Notes: generated by a model not told the origin, from the sequence alone. 64,000 nucleotides of DNA from Osedax fenrisi (GCA_964019155.1 OZ025240.1:84518537-84582536), one strand, 5' to 3'. Shown: positions 1 to 11,317, counted from the first letter of the stretch. Made by a program: numbers and translations.

Positions 1-154
1 GTGGGGGAGTGCATGCCCAGAGTCTACAGAACAAGGATCAACTGTTAGCTCATCAAACCCTACTACAACAACAACAACAGCGCGGGGCGGGGCCTAATTT
101 CGTCTCCGTAAATCCTCCAAAGTTCGGTAATCATTCCATATCTCCGATCGGCAG
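1..154 (+). CDS. RS-domain protein gene, exon a (partial, Gln-rich)
   Basis: Open in the frame of positions 3, 6, 9 from the window edge. It encodes a Q-rich run followed by GAGPNFVSVNPPKFG. The donor is GCAG|GTTTAA at 155, leaving phase 2. An upstream acceptor inside the first 40 bases (after CCCAG or CTACAG) cannot be excluded, so the left boundary is open. Confidence 0.6.
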
Positions 155-3100
155 GTTTAACTCGACCTTTAACCTTAACTTGACCTCATACTGACCATAC
201 CCCTTCAGCGAGGACTACAGCCACAACCAACAGCAGCTTCATCAACGTCCAATCTCTCAGACGTCCAGAGCTTCTGGTCAACTGGCCAAAATACCTGCCA
301 ACTACCTGCCAGGGTCTAAATATCCACCACCTCCACCTCCTCCCATTCATTTAGGTTTGTCTCGTAGTATATATGTTCATTCTTTATATATAATTATAAT
401 TATTTCTATTTGCAAGAGATTTATTAATTAATAAACATATTAAGTATAGTATATTAATAATTTAATATTTACAAATATAAAATGAATTCATAATTTAGAC
501 TACTAAGTCTAATTATAATAATTATAATATATTAATATGTATCTGTGTATGTGTGTGATTCTATCATTAATATAAATGATAATAACTTCTAGTAATAACT
601 CAAAATATGATCAAAGGTAGTATAAAATACTAGTATTCAATTAATAGATTACCTTGGAAATAGGTATTGTATTTAATTTTATATTAATAATTGCATATTA
701 ATAAACTCTAGTATTTTCTTTATTTACTTTAGTTTGTATAATTAATTATTTATATTTATAACCTATATTATCTAATATTTCACCTTTATTATTTCTTTTG
801 ATTATATATTTGCCTATGTAAAAGTTAATTAATATATTAGTATAAATAATATATATTAAAAATATATATATTAGCTTAGAAATCACTACTATGTTATCTC
901 ATATTCTACAAAATTATTATTAATTTGTGTCCACATTTTATACCTATATATTATTTGTATTATATAATTAATAAATCATATTATTAATTAGTTTATACTT
1001 ATTAATTATTTAATTTATAGGATACAGTATTATATACAATTTGATGTATATTTAGAAAATATTTCTTTAATTTTAAATATATTTTAATTTGCATTTCACT
1101 TATCTTTAATAATATTATTATTCACAGATAAAATATTTCACAATTATTTTATACAGTGTAATAAGAGAAACTATTGAAATAACAATATGTTAAAATATAA
1201 CAAGAAAAAACATAGATTTGTAATAAAATAAAGCTATATATATTGTTGTATTGATTTATAGGAAAAACTATCAAAATAAAAATATATAAAAATAAAGGAA
1301 TTTATTTATAAATTATATATAGCTTTATTTTATTACAAATTTATGTTTTTTCTTGTTATATATTAACATATTTATAAATAAATTCACTTTATTTTTATAT
1401 ATTTTTGTATATTATATATATATATATATTATTGCATTATTGATTATTCAAATAGTATATATCTATATAAATAAGAAAATGACAAACTACTAAAAAAAAC
1501 ATATTTTAAAGTATATATTTTGTAATACTGATTAATTATATTGATTTTTAAATCAAATAACAAAATGATTACCTCTATAATGTATGTATATTACAGTAGA
1601 TCTTAATAAATATATTAAAATATTAATAGAAAAGCATATATTTGTAATAAAATAAATATATATATATATTGATTTTTTTTAAATTGGATAAATCCTTATA
1701 ATTAAAAAATTACAAACAACAACAACAAAACATTTTAATATATATATTTTGTAATACTGATTTTTAAATAAAATGACAAATAACAAAATGATTACCTCTA
1801 ATGTTTCAATATTATATTTAATATTAATAAAGATTATTAGTTGTAACGAATAACTGTTTCTCATTAATAAGCATTTCTATAGTTTATTTGACATTAATAA
1901 TTGAAAATACTATATATTTATCAGACTAAAAATATGCAGTATAAAATATGATTTATAAATAAATTATAACTTAATTTAAAACAAAATGTAATTCTAAATT
2001 TCTAGTTTATACAAATATATTTTAAACTTTATTTCCTAGATTGATTTATTTGTTATTTGTAAAATGTCATCGTATAATTTATTCGAATATTACAAACAAC
2101 CAAAAACTAACACATAATACTCATTTACATATATTAATTAATCCATGTTACACACAATGATATCAAAGTGGAATTAACAATAGTGTACATTGTACACTAC
2201 ATTAATATATATGCGAATAGCTTTCTATATTTCTAATGGCAAATTCACTTAGAAAACTTGTTTAGGTTAGCTGCAAATTTAAGTAATTATAAAAATCAGT
2301 GATTATTACTTATTTATTAATGGTGAAACCTTAGTTTATAATTTTGATCAAAAAAAATATTTAATTAAAATATTAAAATTTATTTAATTATCTTTAAAAT
2401 AATGTATTTAATATGTTGTATAAAATGAATTATAAGTGCCTAAAATATGCATTATAAAATAAGCATGTCAATAAATTGGTGTGACAAATAAAACTTAAAA
2501 ATAATATATATCTCAGAATTTTATTTATAACCCAATATCTTTTCAACCCCTTTGTTGAACCTTTATAATTTTTAAGAGTATAACCTAATACAAAGTTAAT
2601 CATATATAATTTTATTTTTAAATATAATATTCAAAATAGGCTCAAAAAAGTAGATTGTAGTATTTTAGTAAAAAGTTAAAATATCTTATTTGTATTGTCT
2701 TATATGTGTATACAATATAATTATTTACTATTAACTTTGTATTAGTTATATCCTATAATAAAATTATAAAGATTCATCAAAGGAGTCAAAAGATATGGAG
2801 TTATAAACAAAATTATAATTCAAAAAAAGTTCTTAAGGTGAACCTCATAGTGAAATATGTTAAAAACCAAAATAAATATTAAATCATTTTAGAAATAGCA
2901 TAAAAATCATATTTTATGATACATATTTCAAAAATAAATTGTATGATATTGTAAGCCTATATAATTGTATATAATCAATACAATATTGTATATACATATA
3001 AAACATCTGTAATTATATTATCTAGATAATAAACAAGTATTGCAAATATATCATAGTAAGCCTATAGTATTTTATGTAAATATATAATTAATAAAATAGT

Positions 3101-5936
3101 ATATAATTATAATATAAACATCTCTAAATATATTATATAGATAAGAAACAATTATTGCTTTATACTATTTATTATATAATGTTAGATAAAAGTGTATATA
3201 TGTATAAATTATACTTTTCATATTGATTTTTAATTAGTGAATTTCAACTGTGATTACACAGAATAAATATTTACATGTATTTCATAAATAAATTATATAT
3301 TAACCACACAGATAAAACTATTCTAGATATCTTACTAATTTTGTTTCAATATATAAATAATATATGCTCAAAATAATTTGAAGCCATATTATAAAATAAT
3401 TTATAATGAATATTTTCTATACAAATAATAATTTATTATTGTGTGTATTTTTATATTGAAATGTAAAAATAAGGCTACATATTGTTGTATCTTTATATTT
3501 CCTTTGTATATCACAAAATAATAATATAATTCATTGAATAGATTTTTGTCTGGTGAGATTTATACAGAGTAATGTATTGTAATGGTGTTATGCGTAAACT
3601 TACGTGTTATATCCCCTTAAAGTTCTATATTATATCCCTTTAAGCTTCTACAATTTTATTTGTCTCACTAATTTGTTGATATGCTTGTTTATAATGTATA
3701 CTATAGTTAATTTTATATTATATATTTTACATCATTTTAAAGATTATACAATTTGTTAATTATTTTGATAAAAATTACAAGCGAAGGTTTTGCCGGACTT
3801 TAACATACACTTGAGATATACACATATGTAGAATACTAATGTTTCATAGAACAATACTGTGTGAATTCATTACATTAAACACACACAAACACATACTATA
3901 TAGGTGTTCAACACAACACACAAGCACCCCTATCCAATGGAACGCACAGTTCCCGTGGTGCTGGAGGTTCCAATAACAGACGGTCCTATAGCGATGATGA
4001 TCTGAGTGATTCCAGTACGGGTAGCGATCGCAGCTACACCGATAGGAGTTACTCTTCTAGTGGTTAGTACCACGATAACGGTGCCTCACTACCGCTACAA
4101 CCAGTAGTAGTAGTATAGTAACAATACGTACGACCAGTAGTGGTGTAAAACTGTGTATTGCCTATGACCTGGGGCCAGTTGCTCCGATAAAATAAAATTG
4201 GCCTACGCTTATCCTACGCTTATTTTACGATATTGAGTTGTTCGGATGAAAAATAAATAGCGTAGGCGTGCGTCATTAAGGCGAACAAATTCGCCTTAGC
4301 GCTTGCTAGCGATCGGTTGTTCCGATGATATTACGCGTAAAAATGATAAAAAATACTACGCTAAGATCATCGAGTTGTTCCGACATATAAATTAAACACG
4401 CAGCGTTTATTTTACCCATTTCTTAAGGACAACTAATAGCTGGCGTTAGCTAAATATTAAATAAAATGTTTTGATTATTTCACATTTTATTCCTAATTTA
4501 ATTGTATTGTAGTATGTATTAGATATACAATTATAATAATTATATAAATATATAATTATTATAATAATATAATTACAAATATTATCGAGTATAACCCAAT
4601 ATAATATACAATAAACTATAGAATCTATCTTTAAAATAATTACAATATATTCAGAATATTATATTTAATATAAACTTCAATAATTTTAATAAAATTAATT
4701 AATATACTATATATACTGTACTTATATTAAAGTATAAATATAAATTTATATTTAAGACATATATTAATCGATCCTATTAATCGAAATAAATAAGGCTGTG
4801 TTAAAATAAATTGTTCATTTTAATATTATAAATTTAATGTGAATCCACGTATATAAATATTGTTTCTATATTATATAATGTACATATATATATATTCACT
4901 TAACATATTATTAATAATAATAACATAATATATGTATTTATTGTTATTAATTAATCAAACTAATATACATGATAAAACTTGAAAATATCATAATTTGTAT
5001 GACCTAATTATATAGGTGTATATTCAAATATATATATATATATAATATATAAAATAATTTCAGAGTTTGGCATAAATGCACTGGTAGAGGAAGAATCAAA
5101 CTTATTTAGTCTTCAAACTATAGTTAATAATATATATGTTTTCTATTTATACACTTGTATATGATTGAGAAGGTTTTAAGTTGAAATTTATATACATTAT
5201 ATGCGCGTATTATTGTTATGTATTTCAATTATAATTATAACTATATTCTATTTTTAGATTTGAGTGACACATTAATATCATTTTATAGGTGGCGCTACTT
5301 TATATTAACTAAAAATAGTGAGTGCGAATATGTTATATATTTAAATAGTTATTATTTATTACTTGAATTAAAATAATATACTTATTAATAATTAATTATT
5401 TTAATATATATAATTGTATTAAGTTATTTCACATTGTTTTGAATATAAAATAAGCATATTTTATTTATTTTGGATTTAAAGTTTCATAAAAAATTCTTTT
5501 TTATTCTATACAATACGCATAGTCGGACAGTCGCCGAGATAATTCGCGCTAGAATTAGCTAGGCTAGGACATTTATTTTAATTGTCGGAACAACTCGATT
5601 TGCATATGGCTAAGGATATGGCGCAGGCCAATTTTGCTAGGGCGTTGCGTACGCTAAAATTATCAAATGTCGCAGCAACCGGCCCCAGTAGAACAAGTAA
5701 CGTATTGGTAACCACTACCGACAGGTTCCTATTCCGGCTCCTACTCGAACTCCTCCGCATCCTACTCGAAAAGTGACAGATCCAGAAGCCACTATTCCAA
5801 CTACTCCTCCTCGCGTAGAACAAGAGATAAGAGCACCACTCGTAGAGTGAGGAGGAGAAGAACGAGAACGGGATCAAGAAGTAGAGATAACTCCTCCAAT
5901 AGAACTAGAAATTCATCTAGTGATCGCTCAACTTGA
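1..5936 (+). CDS. 3' part of an RS-domain protein gene (four exons, 5' end outside window)
   Basis: Four exons join in phase: up to 154, 209-354, 3904-4062 and 5725-5936 (stop TGA 5934-5936). The visible tail starts with a Gln-rich stretch (LLQQQQQ), then a Q/N/H-rich linker, a run of seven prolines followed by IHL, an acidic-Ser stretch (SYSDDDLSDSSTGSD), and ends in a Ser/Tyr/Arg-rich domain with RS dipeptides and a basic block (RRVRRRRTRTGSRSR). RS domains usually mediate protein-protein contacts in nuclear speckles, so a pre-mRNA splicing or mRNA-processing role is inferred. No folded domain lies in the window and I do not recognise the family. Donors are GTTTAA, GTTTGT and GTTAGT. An ATTAAA at 5965 and an AATAAA at 6213 could end the transcript. 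It converges with IMP3 on the opposite strand. Confidence 0.75.
209..354 (+). CDS. RS-domain protein gene, exon b (Pro-rich)
   Basis: Acceptor CCCCTTCAG ends at 208. The 54-bp intron keeps the frame (AG + C gives Ser). Encodes EDYSHNQQQLHQRPIS, then NYLPGSKY and seven consecutive prolines. The donor GTTTGT at 355 leaves phase 1. Confidence 0.7.
1185..1371. repeat. Foldback element with about 58-bp arms
   Basis: 1185-1242 and 1313-1371 are near-perfect inverted copies (core ACAAGAAAAAACATA...ATAAAATAAAGC), separated by about 70 bp. A degraded third copy of the core lies at about 1628-1660. Resembles a decayed foldback or MITE. Confidence 0.7.
1497..1802. repeat. Direct duplication (about 75-85 bp copies)
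   Basis: 1497-1580 and 1730-1802 share the order TTTGTAATACTGAT, AAATAACAAAATGATT and ACCTCTA, with small indels. It lies next to the foldback at 1185-1371 and may be part of the same decayed element. Confidence 0.6.
2518..2813. repeat. Inverted repeat with about 83-bp arms
   Basis: Arm 2518-2600 and arm 2730-2813 are inverted copies at roughly 80% identity by eye. Both read TAATACAAAGTTAAT toward the centre. Weaker similarity continues outward on both sides. Confidence 0.6.
3904..4062 (+). CDS. RS-domain protein gene, exon c
   Basis: Acceptor ACTATATAG at 3903. The completed codon gives Gly, then VQHNTQAPLSNGTHSSRG and the acidic-Ser stretch. An alternative in-frame acceptor (CACAAG at 3924) would shorten it by seven residues. 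The donor GTTAGT at 4063 leaves phase 1. Confidence 0.72.
4169..5688. mobile_element. Non-autonomous DNA transposon with inverted termini in the last intron of the RS gene
   Basis: The left end CTGGGGCCAGTTGCTCCGA and the right end, read inverted, CTGGGGCCGGTTGCTGCGA form imperfect terminal inverted repeats. Subterminal copies of GTTGTTCCGA/GTTGTTCGGA recur near both ends (about 4233, 4316, 4374 and inverted near 5585). No transposase ORF is present. A target-site duplication is not clear. The element ends 36 bp before the terminal coding exon, so it lies entirely within the intron. Confidence 0.65.
5725..5936 (+). CDS. RS-domain protein gene, terminal coding exon
   Basis: Acceptor ACCGACAG at 5724. 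G + GT restores Gly. The exon encodes a Ser/Tyr/Arg-rich tail (GSYSGSYSNSSASYSKSDRS, then SRRTRDKS and a basic RS block) and stops at TGA 5934-5936. The two ORFs that overlap it in other frames are shadows. Confidence 0.78.
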
Positions 5937-6307
5937 AGTCTCATGCCAATTATAGTTTGTCCTTATTAAATGTATACTTATTTATATTTGTATAATATTA
6001 ACAAATTTAATTCTATAGATAATTGTATTCTAGTTATATAGATTATTATTATTTGGTAATTAATTATATTATAATTAACTAATATTATATCTAAACTACA
6101 TTAATTAACTATAGATATTTACTATGTAATTTAATATGTAAATATAATTTATAGGTCAAAGAATGTTCACGATCCTTTATGAAAACATATGTAAATAGTA
6201 ATTATTTTATTCAATAAAAAGTTGATAATTATCAATTATTTCTTATAAATACAAATTGTAGTTTTATAAAATAATACAAAAAAAATATTACCCAATATGA
6301 AGTAGAA
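5937..6307. other. Convergent 3' intergenic space
   Basis: AT-rich DNA between the stop of the plus-strand RS gene and the stop of the minus-strand IMP3 gene. It holds poly(A) signals for both; no gene seen. Confidence 0.7.
6206..6218. terminator. Back-to-back poly(A) signals for convergent genes
   Basis: TTTATTCAATAAA reads AATAAA on both strands: minus-strand hexamer 6206-6211, 97 nt past the IMP3 stop, and plus-strand hexamer 6213-6218, about 277 nt past the RS-gene stop. The RS gene also has an ATTAAA at 5965-5970. Use of either signal is inferred from position only. Confidence 0.55.
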
Positions 6308-6334
6308 CTAGGCCATTAGATCAAAGTCATCTCT
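6308..6334 (-). CDS. IMP3: IMP3 exon 6 (terminal, 8 codons plus stop)
   Basis: Acceptor TTTGATAG. It reads RDDFDLMA then TAG, matching the RDDFDLEA end of the human protein. Without it, exon 5 would read through into an unrelated tail. Confidence 0.9.
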   Translation of the reverse strand, partial: RDDFDLMA

Positions 6335-9300
6335 CTATCAAATAAAAGGAGTATTAGCAATCGCATTACAGTAGTAACCATCTTAGTATACAAACCAATT
6401 CATTATATTCTTGTACATGTTTCCTAATGCCTGAAGAATCTGTCCAAGTGATGAAATCTTCCAGATTCCTTCGTACATAAATGAAACAATAAATATATAT
6501 ACACACAAATGTAACTGTTATACATACCTTGAGAGAAGATATGCGGGATCTGTTACTACTTCTGGACCTACTCTGACATCTTAACAATAGACGTTAAGGA
6601 AAACATCATTGAAATATTGTATCTCTCGATAATAGTTATTATCTACATTCATAATGAATATATATATATATTCAAATGGTAATGTTAATATGTTATGTAT
6701 AGATATAAAATAATTTACATTTTAACTATGTAATGATAATAGAAATAGTGTAATTATATATATGTTATTATTAGTAGTTTTATATATGCATTGCATTGCA
6801 TTTAATAATATTAATAATACTGATTATGCTTTATCTAAATTATAGATATACATTAAATGTACCGTAATAATATTATTAATTGAGAGAGATTATTTTTAAT
6901 AGATTAACTTTTATAGATATATCAAAATAATAGTAGTGATTATTTCGCGTTAAAATATAACTAATTATAAATTAAACTTTATAAATATCGAAATAATATA
7001 AATACTGACTTATGAAGGTCACTATTCTTGTTTAACAGAGGAGATTAATACATAAATAACACAGCATAGTATGGTAGAGGATTAGCAATTCTGTAATAGT
7101 GTTAAGTTTGACTGAGATTTACACACGTAATACTGTGAGGGGTGATTATCACTAAATACAGTGACGATGTGGGGGGTCAAGGATACGTCCAGCTTCGATG
7201 AAGGTCGTCGCGGCCTTGATATTCTCCGCCATGTGACTACGTACCATCACTACGGGTATACGTCGGCGACAGAAAGAACTCGCCGATACTTTATCGCAGA
7301 GTTCCAGCGATGCTTTCGTAGGGATCAGACCCATCGTGAACCTAGTGGTGGTTATATGGCCTATGTACATTGAATATTGAATATTGTACACGCATGTATC
7401 ATACCCATAGTTAGCCTAGCAATAATAGTGGTAGTGGTGGATATGTAGGAAATTAATAAATGTGGTGGTTTATTGGGGGCCTATGTACACATTTGTATTA
7501 CGTAATTTCTAAATAATAGACTGATACTCTTCGATACCTGAATAATTATACATTTACATCATATTTTGTACATATTTACCTACTCAAAATAATGATGTAT
7601 TCATCATGGGTCGATGTAGATTATTTATAATGTAACATCCGCATGTGACTATGCTGTGACATTGAAGCTAAATTACGTAATATGTATAATACTATGGTCC
7701 GCATTAAATACTGTCTATTTACTGATAATAACTGTCACTCACAGTTTCTCGAGTAGTTGAGATGTGGATTCAGTACGGAAAGGGTCTTTTTGATTGACAT
7801 CTTTTATCTTCTTTGCCAGTTCCCTTATGTGTCTGGATAGCTTGTTATATCTATAGTATGGATATAGTATTGCTTTATTTTATATTGTATAACTTTATAA
7901 TTGATATATATATATATATATATATACTTATATAAAAGAAAATCTAACTAAGTCTAATTTATTTATATATATATATATATGTGTAGTATAAACTCAATAA
8001 TTAGGGGGTGCCACAACTATCTGTTATAACTGGTCTTAATATTTTTACGGTGACCGGTCAAAACTAACCAGCAATAATTAAAAAAACACGCGCGAGGCTG
8101 GAATTGAATCATCGAATTGAATTTAAGTTGATCATCAAATTTGAATTAGGTCATAAAATGTATATATTATATAAAGGGCTTGCAAGTCCTTTATTGAATA
8201 TATATATATTCATTTCTGTGTATTCGCGTCTCACGCCTCTCATTGTTTAATTTTGAACTATCGCGCGTTAGTTTTGATCCTGATTCATAGTAACTATAAT
8301 AATAATTATAATATTATATATAATATTATTTAATAATAATAATGTTAAGTATTATTTTATAGTTATTATAATAGTACACTACTTATTATAATAATTATAA
8401 TTATTAGGATTAGAGTCTACTCCTAATTCATAATACTTATTATAATAATGGGTAATACGATATATAATAAAAATTAAATAACTATAAATAGAAAAAGTTC
8501 ATGCGAGCAAGGCGTGAGTTGCCCGAATTCATTATATGCTCTAGTGCACACACAAATAAAATTTGAATAAACATATGAAATAATTCCTTTAGAAAATTAT
8601 ATGTATAAACCATTAGTATTAATATCAGGGTTGATTGGGTTTTTTCATTTGGTTTTTTCAACGAAAAAACCCTTGGTTTTTTTTGATTTTTTCAGTATAA
8701 TTATAAATAAATATATTTTCATAACAATAAATAATATTTTGATATTAAATTGTTACTTATATATTTTTCAAGTATTACAAAATCCTTGTTAAAATAAAAA
8801 AATCTTATAATTATATTAATATATGTAAAATAAATATATAAAATATTTAATAAAATTAATAATATTTTAATAATAGTTTTTATAAATATTATTTATATAT
8901 ATTTTCTTTTATATCATATAACTGTTTGAAGATAAAAGATTATTTAATTAATAACATTTATCATAATAGATCAACATATTTTTTTATTATTATTTATATG
9001 ATAATATTATCAATAAGCTATTATTAATAATTTATTATTATAATAGTTTCTCTTTGATGATTTTAATTTTTTTTAAAATAATCTTTGCTTTTTATTAAGC
9101 CCCTGTCACATCGAAAAAGTAGGCTGATATCACCTGATTTCACCGATATCGTACAGATTTTTAACAGATTTTCTCTCTCTATGTGCGACACCCCTACCGA
9201 TATATCACCTATATATCACCGATATCGCTATTCATCATATGTCTCTAAATATTTAACGATTTCTCAACGATTTCATTACTGCGTATATCTATGAAAAATA

Positions 9301-10427
9301 TCTATGAAAAATCTACCAATTTTTTCGGTGTGAATGGAGGTTTATATATAATTTAAAAAATTATATATTTTTATATTATTATTATATTTTATTTATAATA
9401 TATTCAAATAATATTCAATTCAATAGTAAATAGTGAAATTTATTCTGTACCTTAAACTTTAATGGGATCCCGCACATAACACGCAATTTGCCAATTTCGT
9501 GTATAAATAGATAGGAAAAATATAGGTCCACTAAAAAAAATAGAACTGAAATTCTATTCATTCAATTGACCTAATTTTTTTTGTATGTATTCATAATATA
9601 TACATGCATAGGAAAATAGAAAGTTATTTTTAATATTATTATTTATTATATTATATATATCTAAATTAAAAATTAGCAATACTAAAATGATGGTATTTCT
9701 ATAGAAATTATCATTTTATACAATGAATTCTATACATATTATAAATTATCTCTCTATTTTACTATTCACATAATTAAATTCTATATAAAGCAAAAAAAAT
9801 TAATATTATAATTATAATAGTTTTTATGTTCTATATTTTTGAATGCACATACCTAGCGCGAAATAATTATTCTGAAAAAACAGCGTTTGAAGTTTGACTG
9901 CATATAAATGTAACATTGAATAGTATATATTATATACTATATAATATAGCATTATCTTATCGTCATAAAATACATTTTTATGCCATTTCTAGACTGAATT
10001 CATGTCTATTTTTTTTACAGATACTAAAAAACACTACAATAAGTATTATTATGTAATAAAAAATAATATAAAAATAAATAAATTATCATCACTTTAAATG
10101 TTCGGGATCTCCTTAAGATATAAAAATCGTATTTCAATCAAATCTATTTTAACAAATTTTATTCTCACTATTTTAAAATTCACTATATATATTCTTAAAT
10201 TTTAACAAAATATACAATCAAACTAAACATATGTGTATATCATATTAAAAACTATTTTTTTTTAAATTCCTATATCTTTTTATACAATAATATATTAATG
10301 AACAAAATATAATATTTCATTGAAATATTATATTTTTGAAAAAACCGAAAACCGGATAAAAACCGAAAAAACCCAATAAACCGGGTTTAATGGTTTAACG
10401 AAAAAACCGAAAAAACCACCAACCATG

Positions 10428-10486
<59 letters not shown>

Positions 10487-11145
10487 ATATACATTATGTA
10501 TTACATATACAAATATGAGTACCATCATATTTGCGGATTTAATGTGTTTGTGTTGTTTGATTTACTTCGTTTAGTATTATTTAGCTGTGTTATCATAACA
10601 GTTATGTTACATAATATGTACCGAAGTGAGCGCTACGTACACATTGCGTGCAACGCTTAAACTTTTATATTTATAGATATTTAATGTGTGCCTACCTTCC
10701 GTACCATCCATAATTATTATGATAATAATTATTATATTATAATATTATATTATAATAATATTATAATAACTTATTAAATAAGTATTATGAATTAGGATTA
10801 GAGAGAAAAACCAGCGTATTTTAAATAATATATTGTTCATTGGCTATGTATATAGTGCATTCGTGAATATACTCATCACATTATTTAAAAGATATACATT
10901 ATTTGTCCTATATACTTGAATTAGTAATATTAATATTATAAAATATTTAAAAATTGTTATTTATTATGAGCGATAATGAATTTATATATAATCATTCAGT
11001 CATCTTACTTCGTATAATCTTCCCTTCTCTGAATATAGTACTTCTTCATTATCTTTAATTCATGTATATTATTATCAATATCCCATGATATGAAATCTAC
11101 CTTTTTGAGTAATTTTTTTTCATGATACTTTAATTTTCGAACCAT
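6308..11145 (-). CDS. IMP3: IMP3, U3 small nucleolar ribonucleoprotein (complete, six exons)
   Basis: Exons on the minus strand: 11009-11145, 7743-7850, 7187-7341, 6528-6579, 6396-6468, 6308-6334. All phases agree and the sum is 552 nt, or 183 aa plus stop; human IMP3 is 184 aa. IMP3 belongs to the uS4 family. It binds U3 snoRNA and helps pair it with pre-rRNA in the nucleolar SSU processome for 18S maturation. Family hallmarks seen: start MVRKLKYHEKKLLKKVDF, QRREDYT, YNKLSRHIRELAKKI, GLIPTKASLELCDK, the S4-domain segment SSFCRRRIPVVMVRSHMAE, HVRVGPEVVTDPAYLL, NLEDFITWTDSS, and the acidic end RDDFDLMA. The S4 domain covers roughly residues 105-165. It is divergent to CEBPZ (1,583 bp between ATGs) and convergent with the RS gene. 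Identity is very secure. Confidence 0.95.
6396..6468 (-). CDS. IMP3: IMP3 exon 5
   Basis: Encodes R/NLEDFITWTDSSGIRKHVQEYNEL, split across an AG|G Arg codon. Acceptor TGTACGAAG, donor GTTTGT. Corresponds to the human segment SMEDFVTWVDSS...EYNE. Confidence 0.93.
6528..6579 (-). CDS. IMP3: IMP3 exon 4
   Basis: A 52-nt exon with no ORF long enough to be obvious. It encodes HVRVGPEVVTDPAYLLS with split codons at both ends (C|AT His, AG|G Arg). Acceptor TTGTTAAG, donor GTATGT. This is the end of the S4 RNA-binding domain. Confidence 0.92.
6580..7186 (-). other. IMP3 intron 3
   Basis: AT-rich. Nothing recognisable apart from splice sites. Confidence 0.6.
7187..7341 (-). CDS. IMP3: IMP3 exon 3 (S4 domain)
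   Basis: Encodes FTMGLIPTKASLELCDK, then SASSFCRRRIPVVMV and AENIKAATTFIEAG. The donor C|GTATCC lies before an apparent frame change, so the gene is intact here. Acceptor ACCACTAG. Confidence 0.94.
7342..7742 (-). other. IMP3 intron 2
   Basis: 401 bp, AT-rich, nothing else recognised. Confidence 0.6.
7743..7850 (-). CDS. IMP3: IMP3 exon 2
   Basis: Encodes YNKLSRHIRELAKKIKDV, then DPFRTESTSQLLEKL, matching human YNQLSRAVRELARRL and ASAALLDKL. Acceptor ATACTATAG, donor GTGAGT. Confidence 0.93.
8628..10424. mobile_element. Possible DNA transposon with G+T-rich inverted ends
   Basis: The left end at 8628-8690 is rich in GGGTTTTTT/GGTTTTTTC. The right end at 10333-10424, read inverted, is also rich in GGTTTTTTCGGTTTTTTC. 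Between them is AT-rich DNA with no transposase ORF. No target duplication identified, so the extent is approximate. Confidence 0.4.
9101..9342. mobile_element. Short MITE-like element
   Basis: Starts CCCCTGTCACATCGAAAAA and ends in the inverted relative TTTTTTCGGTGTGAATGGAGG. The interior carries several CACCGATATCG motifs. Ends of the type TCACACCGA recur at about 17388 and 53450. Confidence 0.5.
11009..11145 (-). CDS. IMP3: IMP3 exon 1 with start codon
   Basis: ATG at 11145-11143 opens MVRKLKYHEKKLLKKVDF, the invariant start of IMP3, and runs to QRREDYT. The donor AA|GTAAGA is completed to Lys by exon 2. Confidence 0.95.
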
Positions 11146-11208
11146 TTTTGTTTATTTTGATCAATGATTATAGTGTAATTGATTAATAATTGGATCCAAT
11201 ATCAATGA

Positions 11209-11252
11209 TTTTACGAAGCAAAAAATCCTTCGGAAAATCTTTGCCAATATAA
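11209..11252. mobile_element. Probable fused-end remnant of the 33614/57400 MITE family
   Basis: CGAAGCAAAA is followed directly by CCTTCGGAAAATCTTTG, i.e. the two inner terminal motifs of the MITE joined with the interior missing. Too short to be certain. Confidence 0.35.
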
Positions 11253-11254
11253 AC

Positions 11255-11292
11255 CAAGACCTCCTATAACCTCGAGGTTATAGGAGGTCTTG
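11255..11292. repeat. Perfect 38-bp palindrome upstream of IMP3
   Basis: 19-bp arms (CAAGACCTCCTATAACCTC and its exact complement) meet with no loop, about 110 bp upstream of the IMP3 ATG. Related arm sequences recur at 12031-12116. Confidence 0.85.
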
Positions 11293-11317
11293 TATAAACA
11301 CAGATATATAATTAATA

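Larger units (their letters stand above)
355..3903 (+). other. Long AT-rich intron of the RS-protein gene
   Basis: About 3.5 kb of AT-rich DNA without coding potential. It holds inverted repeats at 1185-1371 and 2518-2813, a direct duplication at 1497-1580/1730-1802 and a tandem duplication around 2950-3160. The short ORF at 1679-1864 (minus) is AT-rich noise. Confidence 0.65.
7851..11008 (-). other. IMP3 intron 1 (3.2 kb, transposon-rich)
   Basis: Contains a possible inverted-terminal-repeat element (8628-10424), a shorter element at 9101-9342, and a long TA microsatellite at about 10434-10483. No exon recognised. Confidence 0.6.

Noticed and set aside
5582..5877. ORFs on both strands at 5.6-5.9 kb
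   Set aside because: One runs through the end of a transposon into the wrong frame of the RS exon; the other is antisense to the RS exon.
7161..7391. Apparent frameshift in IMP3 at the CCCCCC run after FIEAG
   Set aside because: The exon ends before it at C|GTATCC, and a separate 52-nt exon (6528-6579) supplies HVRVGPEVV in phase, so the gene is intact.
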